A stretch of DNA of 64,000 nt. Origin: Artocarpus heterophyllus. Its lineage: Eukaryota > Streptophyta > Magnoliopsida > Rosales > Moraceae. Under the pieces are notes generated by a model. It had not been told where the DNA came from. It saw nothing but the letters and a program-made list of their open reading frames with translations, and did no database searches. The position numbers and the translations under genes were made by a program. The stretch is from positions 677,944 through 741,943 of the forward strand of contig JAJQZP010000255.1 in the NCBI GenBank assembly GCA_025403435.1, given 5' to 3'. Below, one piece after another: positions 37,150 through 49,000 of this stretch. The stretch's first letter is position 1, and each line of letters begins with the position of its first letter.

Positions 37150-37545
37150 TGATTTTTAAATATTTATATATACAGTTTATAAATAAGTTTGCAATTATTA
37201 TGCAAGTTTCTTTTAAAGTATGTTTGCATTTATTATGCAAAAAGTTTTAAAGATTCAAAGCAAGATTTGCAATGCATTTGCAACTGTTATGTTTAAAGTC
37301 TATTTGCATATTGATACGCATAATGTTTTTAAAAGTTCAAGTTATGATTTTCAATGTATTTGAAGTATGGTTGCATGTGAAATGTATAATATTTAAAAGA
37401 GTACAAATTATGATTTGCAAAATGTGTTTATGTTTTACGTTGCATTTGTTATGCAATAAGTTGCATATGTTATGCAATAGGTCTCACAGTACAGGCTGTG
37501 ATTTGCAAGTGTGTTTGCATATGATGTGATCGCATTTGATATGCT
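37150..37545. repeat. Degenerate TTTGCAT/ATGCAA minisatellite
   Basis: Repeated pattern of TTTGCATTT, TTATGCAA and AAAGTTTTAAAG words with unit lengths of about 30-60 bp, heavily diverged. It lies in the layer 2 LTR just before layer 3. Confidence 0.6.
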
Positions 37546-38299
37546 TACTAAAGTTAATAAAAAGGTAACGTAAAGATAACAAGAAAGTATCGTACCAGCC
37601 TCTTTTGTTGTAAGGTAATGAAAGTAAAATTAAAGTTTGACCTCCTAGATGTGAGGTACATGACTTTGATGTTCGATGGTCTCAAATCTTCCACAATGGA
37701 AGCATAATGTTTATGATCTCATAATTAATGATGTTGGTACGAACACTAGAGTAAGATAAGGAAATATAAGGAACAAGGATAGAAAGTTAAAATAAGATAA
37801 GGAAAGTTAAGAAACAAAGATAGAAAGTTAAATTAAGAAAAGAATGTTCATAAAATGCTTATAATTGAAGTTCATAATTAAGCATAATGGAATCATGCAT
37901 TTTGACCTTGTTGGTATTCCTTGTTATGAAATGTTATATGTTATGGTTGTAATGCCCCTTAATTCGGACGTCACAGATATCGTTACATTCATATATTCAT
38001 ACTTATTAAACCTTAAAAATAAATGTAATTACATAGCTTATACGAGGTTTTCAAATGCAAACGTAGTTTAACATACATAACCAGGATCCATTCATACATC
38101 TATTTTTTTATATAACTTATCATTATTTAAAATAACATTGTTTAACTTATTCCATATCATAATTTATTCAATTATACTTAAATTAATCATGAACTTATTT
38201 AATAATATAGGTATATCAAGTTGTAAAATTAGGACTTATAAAACATCACATCATATCTCATGAATCATCACATTATTTGAAAGTCATTAACTCCCACAG

Positions 38300-38477
38300 T
38301 TCGGCAGGCCGAACTTGGGACTTCCGGCAGGCCGGAGTTCCCTTAACCGGCAGGCCGGCAGAGGCTTTGCAAACTGGCTTAAAATTTTCATCATCGTTCG
38401 GTAGGCCGAACTTTCTGACATCGGCAGGCCGACCAAGGATGTTCGGTAGGCCGACCAAGGATGTACGGTAGGCCGAC
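38300..38477. repeat. GC palindrome cluster 1 of layer 3
   Basis: Seven copies of a (T)TCGG(C/T)AGGCCGA(A) motif, or close variants such as CCGGCAGGCCGG, spaced about 20-30 bp apart, except for one gap of about 55 bp, in AT-rich DNA. All read in the same orientation on the plus strand (GGCAGGCC). Confidence 0.85.
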
Positions 38478-38718
38478 CGAGCCAAAGTCTAAAGAAAACT
38501 TAATTTTTCTTTTAAAACAAACCAACTTTCATAAAAAAATGTGGAAGATCAAAATTCGTTAAAATGATAAAATAACTTATAAAACCATAGTTTAAGTATT
38601 CTTAAAACTTAACATAAAAATAATGTTCTAATTATAAAACTTGATTTAAAACATAAGACGTTCATCTTGGTGTTTCTTCCGGTTACAATTTCATCGAGTT
38701 TTGCATCCACACGCCTTT

Positions 38719-41085
38719 TGTGACACCCGTTATTCTCCTAACGGGTATTAAGGTAATTAAATTAATTTTTAGTGTATAAAAAAAAATTGCTTCATTTAAA
38801 TTTATTTTATAATATTTATTTTTATCTTTTTTAAAATTTTCTAAAATTCTCCTATATTTATTTAGTATGTTTATTAAAAATCCTTAGAACTTCTAATAAA
38901 TCTCAAAAATGTGATATTGGCATTATGTGTGTTAAAGTCTTTAGATGAGACATAAGGATATCTTTTCCAACTACTCTTGACCCTCATTTTCTTTATTTCC
39001 TCCGTGACATGCTTCAACATGTCTCCTCCATAATTGTTTCTATCACTTCTCTTCAAAGACTTCATCTTTTCTTCCTTTCTCTTCCACGGTTCCCACACTC
39101 TTCTTCTCATTTCTTTGCTGAAGCAAAATACTTTGAGAACTTCTTCAAGGCAGCCATAAAAATCAGCCACCATCACCTCCATTTGAGCAAGAATTTCAAT
39201 CATACCGAAGTAAAGGAACCTGTTTTGAAGCCATTTCAAGCTTCCAACTAACCATAATCCGAGGTTAGAATCTTATGAACAAATTTAGTCTTTCATTTAT
39301 AAATTTTCTTTTATACTAAAGGATTATTCAAATTTGCGTTCGTAAACCTAAGTATATGTTTGTTGCTATTTTGGAGCATATGTATAAAGTCTAAGTGTAT
39401 ATGCCCTAGACAGAAAAAATTATATTGTTAAACTTTGTAATACCTCTATGTGCAGTGGCTATTTCTTGAAATTCTGGGATTAAATTAAAATGAATTTTAT
39501 GAATTGGTTTGCATATTTGAAAAGTAGCATCCTAAGCTTTCTAACGAGCTATCATAAACCTAAATCGGAGTTGTATTTTATTTTCTAAGAATTATTCAAT
39601 TTTTGGATTGGAAACTAGTAAACCTGCCAGTTTGTTATGGTATACCAGCTGCTAACCTGAACCAAGAACCCATCTTTGCTCACCACCTAATTCTTTAATG
39701 TCTTGCAACCTTTCCAATATTATCCTAAGTGATTGATGAATCTTATTAGGGACTAAAACATATAGATTACTTGTTCACATTTTATATTGTGTTAAGACAA
39801 AAAAATTGTTTACTGTGGTATTCAAAAGAGATTTACATAAAAGCTTTAATGGCATACTAGTAAGATAGGTTTACACATGATTTATTTATGAATGTAGTTG
39901 TATGTTGTGCTTTAGTTTTAATTGTCCTTATGCACGCCTTAGGATCAAGGAAGTATAGAGCTAACATTAATTGATTCCAGGATTAAAAGATTGTTGATAA
40001 GCTTGAAAGGTAGGGATTCTATTACTCATCTTTTGTGAGGTTTTTATTGAATTAAAATTGATTGTTTTGTCGCAATATATATATATATATATATATATCT
40101 ATGTTGAACTAATATTATATGAGTATCACATATAAAACTATGACATGGACTCGTCTTGTATTGTACGGCGAGGAACATAATGAATTGACACATGTTATAA
40201 ATTGAGAAGCATGGTTAGGAAAACTGACTCTATTAATAATGATTTAATATAGAGAAATGGTGAGACATGAAGAGGGCGGCGGTTACGTCCTTGGGCACGA
40301 ATACCCTAAAAGGTAAAATAGGGGGAAGGTGATGACGCTTCCTTGGGTTGAAAGTCCCAGAATACACTGTACAGGAATCGACTTGGTGAGGACTCGAGGC
40401 TTGATGTCCCCTCACCGGAACACCCTTAGAATTTTTAGAGGGTGATCAAGCACGCCATTTGGGTTTTCGATGAGTTGAGTGATACTCTATTATACCTAAG
40501 AACAATGATGATTGGTAATATTTGTATAATTGTGTAATTATGAAACTTGGTAATGATTAACTATGGTATCCACAAGATGTGATCATAATAAACTTCATAA
40601 TCTGGAATATGATGTAACCTACTAACCATGCAGGTTTTAATGTGGTAATGATAAAAACCTAAAGGTGAGTAATGGTTTTCTCTACTGAGCATAGTGTCGC
40701 TCATTCCCTTATATTTTTATCTTTTCAGGACTCACTAAGTGTGAGGTGGCTACGAGAAAAATAGTTGAGGAAGTGATGTAGCTATATTACATTGGGACTG
40801 CTTCAATTGTTGAGAATGTTCTTCATGATAATGTAAGCATCAATTGTTACTTTCTGTGACTGTATTACAATGCGTTGAGGGTTAAAATGATGACGACGAC
40901 AGTTTATAATATTAAATTTAAGGTGCTACATTAAACTGTAGATTATTTGTCGATTATATTTTTATTTTTGATATTGAGAGTTTTTATTTAAGCCCCGGGC
41001 AACTTTATTTTTAAGGTTTTACTTTTATTTTCGATTTTTATTTTATCTCATTAAAAACTGTTAACCCCCATATAGGGGCGTTACA
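38719..41085 (+). mobile_element. Nest layer 4: solo LTR inserted in layer 3 (innermost)
   Basis: 2,367 bp flanked by a perfect 5-bp duplication CCTTT (38,714-38,718 and 41,086-41,090). It runs TGTGACACCCG...GGGGCGTTACA. A hairpin with perfect 8-bp arms (ACCCGTTA/TAACGGGT) lies at 38,725-38,746, a few bases inside the left end. No coding region was found, and the orientation is uncertain. A TA microsatellite lies at about 40,076-40,098. Confidence 0.8.
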
Positions 41086-42954
41086 CCTTTCCATGTCCTC
41101 CACCTAATCCATGACTTTCTTACCCTTATCTGCAACATGACATAAAATATGATTAAGCTTACAAATAATTCTCACAATTTAAAATATCACGTAAACATCA
41201 TCATCATCATTGTCATCATATCATAAAAGTGCCTTAAGCACAATTTCATAGAAACATATCTTTCATTATATTGACCATTTTAAAACTTATTTCATTTTAT
41301 CTTAAGGGCCCAAGTGTTGCACCATGAACATCATTGTAGGCGCGCCGTCATGAGAGGAGAAGGGTAGCTAATCCCAAACCAAACATGACATCATAACATA
41401 TCATTTCATAACATTGGGTGTGCAACACTTATTAGGTGATACATATATACATAATTTTCATACTTTGAAACATGTCATCATCATACATGCATAACTTTAA
41501 ATCATGATAATCTTTCATAAGAAATCCTTTAAAGAAAATAACCATAGAATCATCATAATATCATTATGAACATATCATCAAACCTTGTAAAACGTGTCAT
41601 GTTGCAGGTGAGAATGTACTTACCTTAGCGCTAGCTTACTTAACCTTAATATACTTTTGGTGACGACGCCGCGGTCTCGATGTGCTCGTTTCTATAAGTG
41701 TTCATGCCATTTATCCATTAAAAATACAATAAAATTAATACTTATCATAAAACACTCATTCATAAATCATTCTTTTATATATTATTCATATATACATTCA
41801 TTCATCTCATATTACAAACATAATTCATAACCATAAAAATTGTCATCACATAAACATGTTATCATGATTTTTCTTAAATCATAAAAATTACCTTAAGCAT
41901 ATAAAAACAAACCATACATTTTAAACCTAAATATCTTTTAAATAAAACATTTTCGAACAATTAATACAAACATCAAATTATCATGCATAAAATTATTTCA
42001 TTATCATAAAATCATTTAAACACAAATAACATTTTATAAACAAAACTCCAGAAATAACATTTATTAGAACAATTTTCCTAATATAATCTCATAAAAATTT
42101 CATAACATAAAATACATTCATCATACATTACACATGCACATTCTTGACAACTTTCTTGAAAAACATCATATTTACCCCATGAATATCATTACATTTTTCA
42201 TGCATCAAGATTAAACAGTAATATTTTACTGTGAGGGGTAGAAGATAGAAAATTTATATTTTATCATAAAAGCATTCAAACAACTTGAAACTTAGGAAAG
42301 CATCTCATAACACATACATGCATAACATATAAAAATTCAGAACAAATACAATACCTAAAGAAAGATATTGTAGAGGAATTGAGGAGGAGAAATGCTTTCA
42401 AAAACACCAAACGAAATGAATTCTTACCTTAAAAATTTCTTCTTAAAATCCTTGAATTCAATCAACTAAATATGACTTCTTCTTTCAATTATTCTTGTAG
42501 AAAATTTCAAGAGAGAAGAAATGGAATGCGTAGAGAAGAGAAGAGGAAGAGAAAAACAAACGTCTCAGAAGTTTGAGAGAGAAAAATGTGAGAATGAGAA
42601 AAAAAATAATGAAAAAGGAACGTTAAAAATTTTAACATAATGAGCATAATTGATGGGAATTCAATTCCCTCCATTAAGTCAGAATTTTCTGACTGTTGGG
42701 TGGCTATTGGCGTGGGAAAAAGGAGAGAAAGAAGGAAAGTCAACAAATCATCACATCTTACCATATTTTGCTCTCTCTTAAAATAGAAAACCATTTAAAA
42801 TAACATAAATCAATGCAAAGTCAAACCTTTTTATTTCCTTAACTGATAAAACATTCCATTATTGTGTCAATTAATCACAATAAATCACCCATTTAACGTA
42901 ATTATCTCAACCATAAATTTAGAGAGACTTTTGCTGACTGCTCGTTAGCCGTGT

Positions 42955-43083
42955 TAGGCCTGTCGATTTTCCCCTTTGGCCTGCCGGTTCCACCAAGTTC
43001 GGCCTGCCGATGGGTTTCTTCGGCCTGTCGATCTCGGGCAGACATTTCGGCCTGCCGATCTTAAAAGTTCGGCCTGCCGAACT
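42955..43083. repeat. GC palindrome cluster 2 of layer 3
   Basis: Five or six copies of TTCGGCCTGCCGA or variants (GGCCTGTCGA, TGGCCTGCCGG) at about 20-26 bp spacing, all in the GGCCTGCC orientation on the plus strand, opposite to cluster 1. Confidence 0.85.
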
Positions 43084-44407
43084 GTCCATAAATGCCATAC
43101 ATTAAAACATTCATACATCATTGCATCATAATTAAACATACATTAAAATAATCATGAACACTTGAGCACAACGATTCCATGCGGTCGTCACCTGTCATAA
43201 AACTTGACATAAAAGTTAGTAACATTAACATCATATATCATTACGTATATCATAAATTATTAATAAAATATCATTAACGTCGTTACTAACTTAACGTAAT
43301 TCATTACATAAAAATAGGCGGGTGTTACAATGGTTATGAAAAACATTTTGGATAATGTTTATGATAAAAACTTATGAAAAATATTTTTATATTTTCAAGA
43401 AAAAGTTTATGAAGAACATTTATGAAAACGTTTCAGAAATGTTTATAAAAAATGTTTTAAGAGAAAGGTTTTTATGAGAAAAGTCTTTAAAGCATGCTTA
43501 AATGATTTGTGAAAATATGTTTGAACTTACTGAGCGAAAGCTCATAAAAAGTTTCTTCATGCTGTAGGTAGTTTTATGGGTGACCAGTAGGGTTAGAAGA
43601 GCTAGGTGATGCGAATGACATATGCGAAGATTTGGGTATGGATACCTAAGTTTCCGCTGTTCAAAAGCAATATTTTCGACTATTTAATATAGTGTTTTTA
43701 AAGTTTTAAGAAAATCAAAGTTTTAAGAAATGTTTTCAAAAGTTTTAAGATACATTGCACAAAATATTTTATAAAATTATAAAGTGAAGTTTTAAGCTAT
43801 GATTTAATAAAGGTTTCTAAATAAGTTTTAAGAAACAATTTGAAATGGTTTTAAAAGCAAGTGTTGAGTAAGGTCTCAACTTGAAATGTGACAAAAGTCA
43901 CAATAGCTTGTAAGTATGTTTTAAAAGATGTCAAAGGAAAAAAAAAGAAAAAAAATTTAATTCAATATTTTTCTTACTAATTAAGTAAGATTACTGTTTA
44001 AGAACGATGTTTAAGAAAGTAAAGTGACTGTCCGAAAAGACGGGTCGTCACATACGCAATCTCATCATACACAATGCACCTATCTAATGATTCATTATAT
44101 TAACAGTTCAAATAAGACCGTTCCATTTTTAATGAAAATGACCTGCACTAGTAACGCTCAATTAAAGATTCCATACTTTAATTGAATAATTAATTATATC
44201 TTACTGACAATTTTAATTATCCTCCTTAAATATTATCCTCTTGTATACGATATTTAAAGTCACATACATAATTATAGAATTTTAATTATTTTTTTAAAGT
44301 ATTCAAAATACTTATACGTAAATATAATGAATAAATTCACTTTATTTATTTATAAATATGTCTATTTCAAGACATCGTCATATGCTTTGTGGGCTTCCAT
44401 CCTAACA

Positions 44408-44938
44408 GGGATATCCTTTTTAGCAATGATGCCGTAGAAGTGGAAGAAGAAAGTAAAGACGTTCAAAAAGTGGAAGAAAAAAATAAATGAAAATAGGTTT
44501 GCTACAGAAAAATTGTAAAGTTTGTTCTTATAATCTTGTTCCCAAAAAAAATACCTGTGAAGTATTATATTTTACATCATCAACATGCTGAGATATAATG
44601 AAATTTCATTGCCAGAATAAATAATTATTCGGGGGAAAAAAGAGAAATGGCAAGACATGAACTTGAAACCAATTCATAACGATGCTAGAACTGAGTCACA
44701 ATAAACACACCTTAGTCTAGCGTCCTAATGATGAATCACAGGTTGAATTGCCTATTGCTCAATTATACTTACTAAAGAAAATATATACATGCGCATACGA
44801 ACAATTAAGCGTCATAAGATAGATAAAAGGATCCAAAACTCCCAAGTATAAAGTAGCAAATTAGAAGGCTTCTATTTTCTCTTGTGACATTGTTCTGGTT
44901 GCCAACATTTTTAGGGAAGTGCACTTGCATTAAGGCTT
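44408..44938. other. Short non-coding spacer
   Basis: Nothing recognised between the layer 1 LTR and the truncated Copia LTR. Confidence 0.5.
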
Positions 44939-46021
44939 CTATGTCATGGATACTTAGCTTACTTGGAGCTTTGTAAGTTTATGTTGTTCGAGAGTGCAGC
45001 TCTAAGCTTTTAGTGGAGTAGTGTTATAGTTGATAATTATAAAATATGTATATAAGATATTATATTTTATAATTATCGGGGCTTGAACTATATAGGTCCA
45101 TCAGGTCCCTTTTGCTAGCTCATAATAAATCATATAACGATACGGTAAGCTTTTTCAACAAATTAGTGTCTTTTGTTAAATTATTAGATTGGTTGAAATA
45201 TAATAGGATCAGATAATTCATGTTTGTTTATCGGTTGAATTAATTTTGTAAATTAATTCAAGATAAACATGTTGAATTATTGAGATAATATTTATTTCCT
45301 ATAAGATTATCTAGATATGACTGTTTTGATTAGATAACTTTCTATTATGTTATTTGAATTACAACTAAGGCTTTATCTAAAGAATCTTGCGTGGGAAATA
45401 AAAAATTCTCAAGGATCATATTATCACAAAGTTTGGCAAGCTAATCTACTTGTTCGGCCGACTGATGCAGCAAGTTCGGTAGGCCGATGGATAAGTTCAG
45501 ACTACCAATCTAACGATTATTTAATTATGCATTTCATACAAGATTTTCATTAGAAGTTTATCCAGACTCGAATTTTTGAGGCCTTATCTGATAATGATTA
45601 ATCCCAAGTCCAACCTCTATAAATAGGGGATGAGTTTTCTTAGTTATTTAGATCAATTGAGAAGTTTAGAGTGAGTACTCTGCTGTGAGAAGCTCTGAAA
45701 CTCCCTGAGGGCTATTGTTCACAATCAAGAACCTTAGCTCTAGGTCTTCTCAATTGGTTAGAAGAAGAGTTATTGGAGAAAGAGCTGTACGACGTATGCC
45801 CATACACACTCCGATTATGGATAGAGAATAACAAAGAAGACCAGTTAGTTGAGACTATTCTAGAACGTTCTTCTTTTCAGTGATTGCAGGTGCTCTTCAG
45901 CATACAAAATATTAGTAAGATCTGATTAATTTAGATATACAGTATGTCAAACTTTTGTTTTGGAAAAATACTCTGATTCAAAATTTTTTTTAAAATTTCG
46001 TTGCGTACTCGTTTTCCAACA
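44939..46021 (+). mobile_element. 5'-truncated Copia LTR
   Basis: Matches the right half of LTRs A, B and C (from the CATGGA..CTTAGCT segment to the terminal TTTTCCAACA). The left ~900 bp are missing. It contains decayed GC motifs at about 45,431-45,510 and a TATA box TATAAATA at 45,618. No TGGTATCAGAGCC primer site follows, so it is an isolated LTR fragment. Confidence 0.8.
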
Positions 46022-49000
46022 ATAAGTAGAATTCCTATTACCTCTTCTAAAAGTCTAATTATTGAAGAAGAATGAGTTCACCGTCCAAGAAGGCTCCATC
46101 GTGCTTGTCCTACTATCCCTTTTCAAACCATTTTATATTTTTAGTTTCCACTCTTAAAGCCATACCTTGCTAGTTTGGTTTAAATTCAAAGTGTATAACT
46201 ACTAAAGAAAAACATGTTCAAAAACACAACTAAATAATCAAAATAATCACAAAATATAAACATATACATTATAGCATCATAATAAAAGGTTTTAACCCTT
46301 TAAAATTATTGTAACATAGATTTTATACACAACCAAAATTGTTGCATAAGGAAGTGACATTTTCTAGCCAAGTTTAGTTAGAAACTAAGCTAGTTAGGGG
46401 GTGTTACAATAAAGCTCTCAATAGCTACACTAAAAAACAAAAGTTTGCTATAATATAAAGCTCTTAAATGCTACAATTATTAAATTTAAACTTCAGTTAT
46501 AATTGAAGTGTCAAACGGAGGCTTAATGTTTTCTCCTCCACTACAAATAACCATAACCCAGAATTTATACTTGCTTGGATTTTGGTAAAAAAAAGTTGTG
46601 CACTACGCCACTACTAATCAAGGCTTGTTATGTAACGTAGGAAGGATTTAATAGAAAGACTTACTTTGAGAAATACAACTTATGTGGCATTGTTTTTCAA
46701 TTTTACCACTTATAGAAGAAAGTTTGAAGCGTACCAATTCTAAAGAATACAAAGACATAATTGGTCCTAAACATTTTAGCCTTACTATGAGAAGGATATG
46801 AATTAAAAGGAAAAATAGTAGGAGAACACAATAGTAGTAGCAAAAAATGATATGCCACGTAATTCATTCTCAATGGATGAAAGGGCAAACCCAACCTTTT
46901 CTCTATGTTTTACTATACATATTCACGTTTATATTTATGCGGTCTTTATCGAATAGACTCAAACTGGTTATTTAACACACAAATATTGTAATTAAGAGAA
47001 TTTTTTGGAAAATAATTAAAAAATTTTATAACAAATAAAAGTATAAAATGATGGTATTAAAAGATTTAATGCTATTTTTATAATTTTACATTTTTATTTT
47101 TCATTAAACCCTTTAATTAAACATTTGTATATTAAATAAATATTTTGACTTAATTCGGCATAAATCGCATAAATATGTATTTTAATGTGTTTTGTGTTTC
47201 AAATTATTTTAGCTTTAAAAAATATGTCTATAATTTTTATAACTATTTTATGTTAAATTCTTAATTTTAGTTTAATTATTTATCTACAGATTTGAAGTAA
47301 CAAAAACAAAAGCAAAACGATGTAAAAAATAGTAAATCTAAAGCCAAAACACCTATTTTTCTACTTCATCCGTGTCAGCCTTCTTTAGTTTGTGACACAT
47401 GTGTCAATAGTAACAAAGGGCCCATGTTATGAACTACTTTAATTTAATTGTAAATCCGGTTTTGACTTGTTTTAATAGATCCAATCTGTATAACGATTCA
47501 AGAGGAAAACAACGTGCCCCTGGTCTTCTACAGTAATCACTACATGTCATCTTATGAACCACTTTATTTTTCCTCCTAATTTCATAATTTTTTATTCATT
47601 CTTTGGTGTTTTTCAGTTGTAGCTGTTTTGTGTATTAGAAGCAATGTTCCAGTGTGCTACCATCCACAATAGCCATTTTACTCCCTTGTCCAGCAGTTAA
47701 TCTGATAAACACGTAAAAAATGTATATTTTTTAAGGTTAGAATCATTTGTTTTGCATTTTTATTTGTCATTAAAACCCTAAATCACAACATTTTTGTGTC
47801 TTAGTGTGAAAACATATGTAATTATGTGTTTTTAAGGTGTCTTTATATTTGAAAATATTTTTAGTAATTTTTAGAAATATTTTTGTGTTAAATAATTGAT
47901 TTGTGTGAAATAAATTAAAAACTGTAAAATTAATATTTTTTTTATTTATATGTGTGTTTATTTTTTTTAATTTAGTTTTATGTTTATTTAGTATTTATAA
48001 ATATTTACTTAATTTTAGTAATTTTAGTTTTGTAAAATAATTAATTTCCTTGGGTTTATTTCTAAAGAAATTTGGAATCTAGGGCCAAAACGGAAGAAAA
48101 TGGTGCAAACAATTTTGAATTTTGGGTCAAAGAATTAATTTTACAAAAATTTGGGCAAGATGTCATTTGTTGGATCATTTCCAATTTCAATCCCAACTGT
48201 CCATTGCAATCTGTATTTGGCTTCAGTCAGTCATGAACAACAGCTCTTCTTAGCCGAGCAACACATGCTCTTTTCTATCTGGATTGTTCTACAAATACAT
48301 TACGGACCAGGGATTATTCCCTGCTTCTGTTTTTTCCCTGTCAAAATTACGTGGCTTCATCAGAATCGTTAAACTAGCAGACCAAACCTTTCTCTGACCC
48401 AGATGTTGATCAGACGTGGACTATAAAAGTCACTACTTTTTTATATTGTATTAATTTTTAAATCTAAGAACGTGGAAATTAGGTGGCTGAAGGTCAATGG
48501 TCTTTTATTACATTATCATATTGATTGTAGTTGGCCAGCAAGTAAAATGACGAAAGTACCCTTCCAAGGGGAAGACTTCACCGGCAACATACTCTGAAGT
48601 ACCACTGTTACGCGTCAAGCTGGATGACAACAAATGTACAAAAAGGCTGCCTTCTTCTGCTTCTATATCTATAAAATATTTTCCAAACCTTTTATGACGT
48701 AAGATAGCTTTTGTTGTTCGAGCTATTATGACGTAAGTTTACTAATGAGCAAATTTATCTGTCTGAAATTAAAAAAGAAAAAGAAAAAAAGCCTTTGGAG
48801 GGTGGGAAAAAGTGAAAAAATCTGTTCTTAGAGCTCGCTCACAAATATTGCAAGGGAAAAAAAAAGTAAATAGAATATACCTAGAACGTTGTATAAACCC
48901 CACGCCAAATCCTTCTTCAATTAGTTATTTCTGCATTGAAAAGTCACTGGAATGTCCATTTCATCAATGACATCTGGATGCTAGTCAAATGTATCAAGAT

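Larger units (their letters stand above)
37948..43329 (-). mobile_element. Nest layer 3: solo LTR inserted in layer 2
   Basis: On the minus strand it runs TGTAACACCCGCC...AGGGGCATTACA, with a perfect 5-bp duplication ATGGT (37,943-37,947 and 43,330-43,334). Without layer 4 it is about 3.0 kb and non-coding. It carries two clusters of the TCGGCAGGCCGA/TCGGCCTGCCGA motif, one near each end, in opposite orientations. Confidence 0.8.
34848..44052 (+). mobile_element. Nest layer 2: long solo LTR inserted in layer 1
   Basis: Begins TGTAACACTCGAG and ends GGGTCGTCACA. The flanks are TACAT (34,843-34,847) and TACGC (44,053-44,057). Without layer 3 it is about 3.8 kb and has no coding region, so it is best read as a long solo LTR of a Gypsy-type element. 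It contains an ACTGT motif array (34,880-35,345) and a TTTGCAT/ATGCAA minisatellite (37,150-37,545). Confidence 0.6.
33284..44407 (-). mobile_element. Nest layer 1: Copia-type solo LTR (outermost)
   Basis: Read on the minus strand it starts TGTTAGGATGGAAGCCC (44,407) and ends CCAACA (33,284). It is split by layer 2 at 34,848-44,052, so its own length is about 1.9 kb. The start resembles, but is not the same family as, the Copia LTRs at 50-63 kb. The flanks GAGAT (33,278-33,282) and GGGAT (44,408-44,412) are a possible decayed duplication. A hairpin CAGTGGGATGCTCCCACTG lies at about 34,024-34,042. Confidence 0.6.

Noticed and set aside
38277..38485. Open frames over the GC motif cluster giving a repetitive Gly-Arg-Pro-rich peptide on both strands
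   Set aside because: Motif spacing is not a multiple of three and both strands are open by chance of the repeated word; it lies in a non-coding LTR.
38874..39239. 121-codon minus-strand ORF
   Set aside because: Lies within the layer 4 solo LTR, with no recognisable domain and an equally open opposite strand.
37948..43329. Layer 3 as a DNA transposon, because its ends are partly inverted (TGTAATGCCC and TGTAACACCC)
   Set aside because: Only the terminal ten or so bases match, there is a 5-bp duplication and TG..CA ends, and no transposase was found; a solo LTR fits better.
48151..48372. 73-codon plus-strand ORF in the intergenic region
   Set aside because: No homology recognised and flanked by decayed AT-rich DNA; insufficient support.
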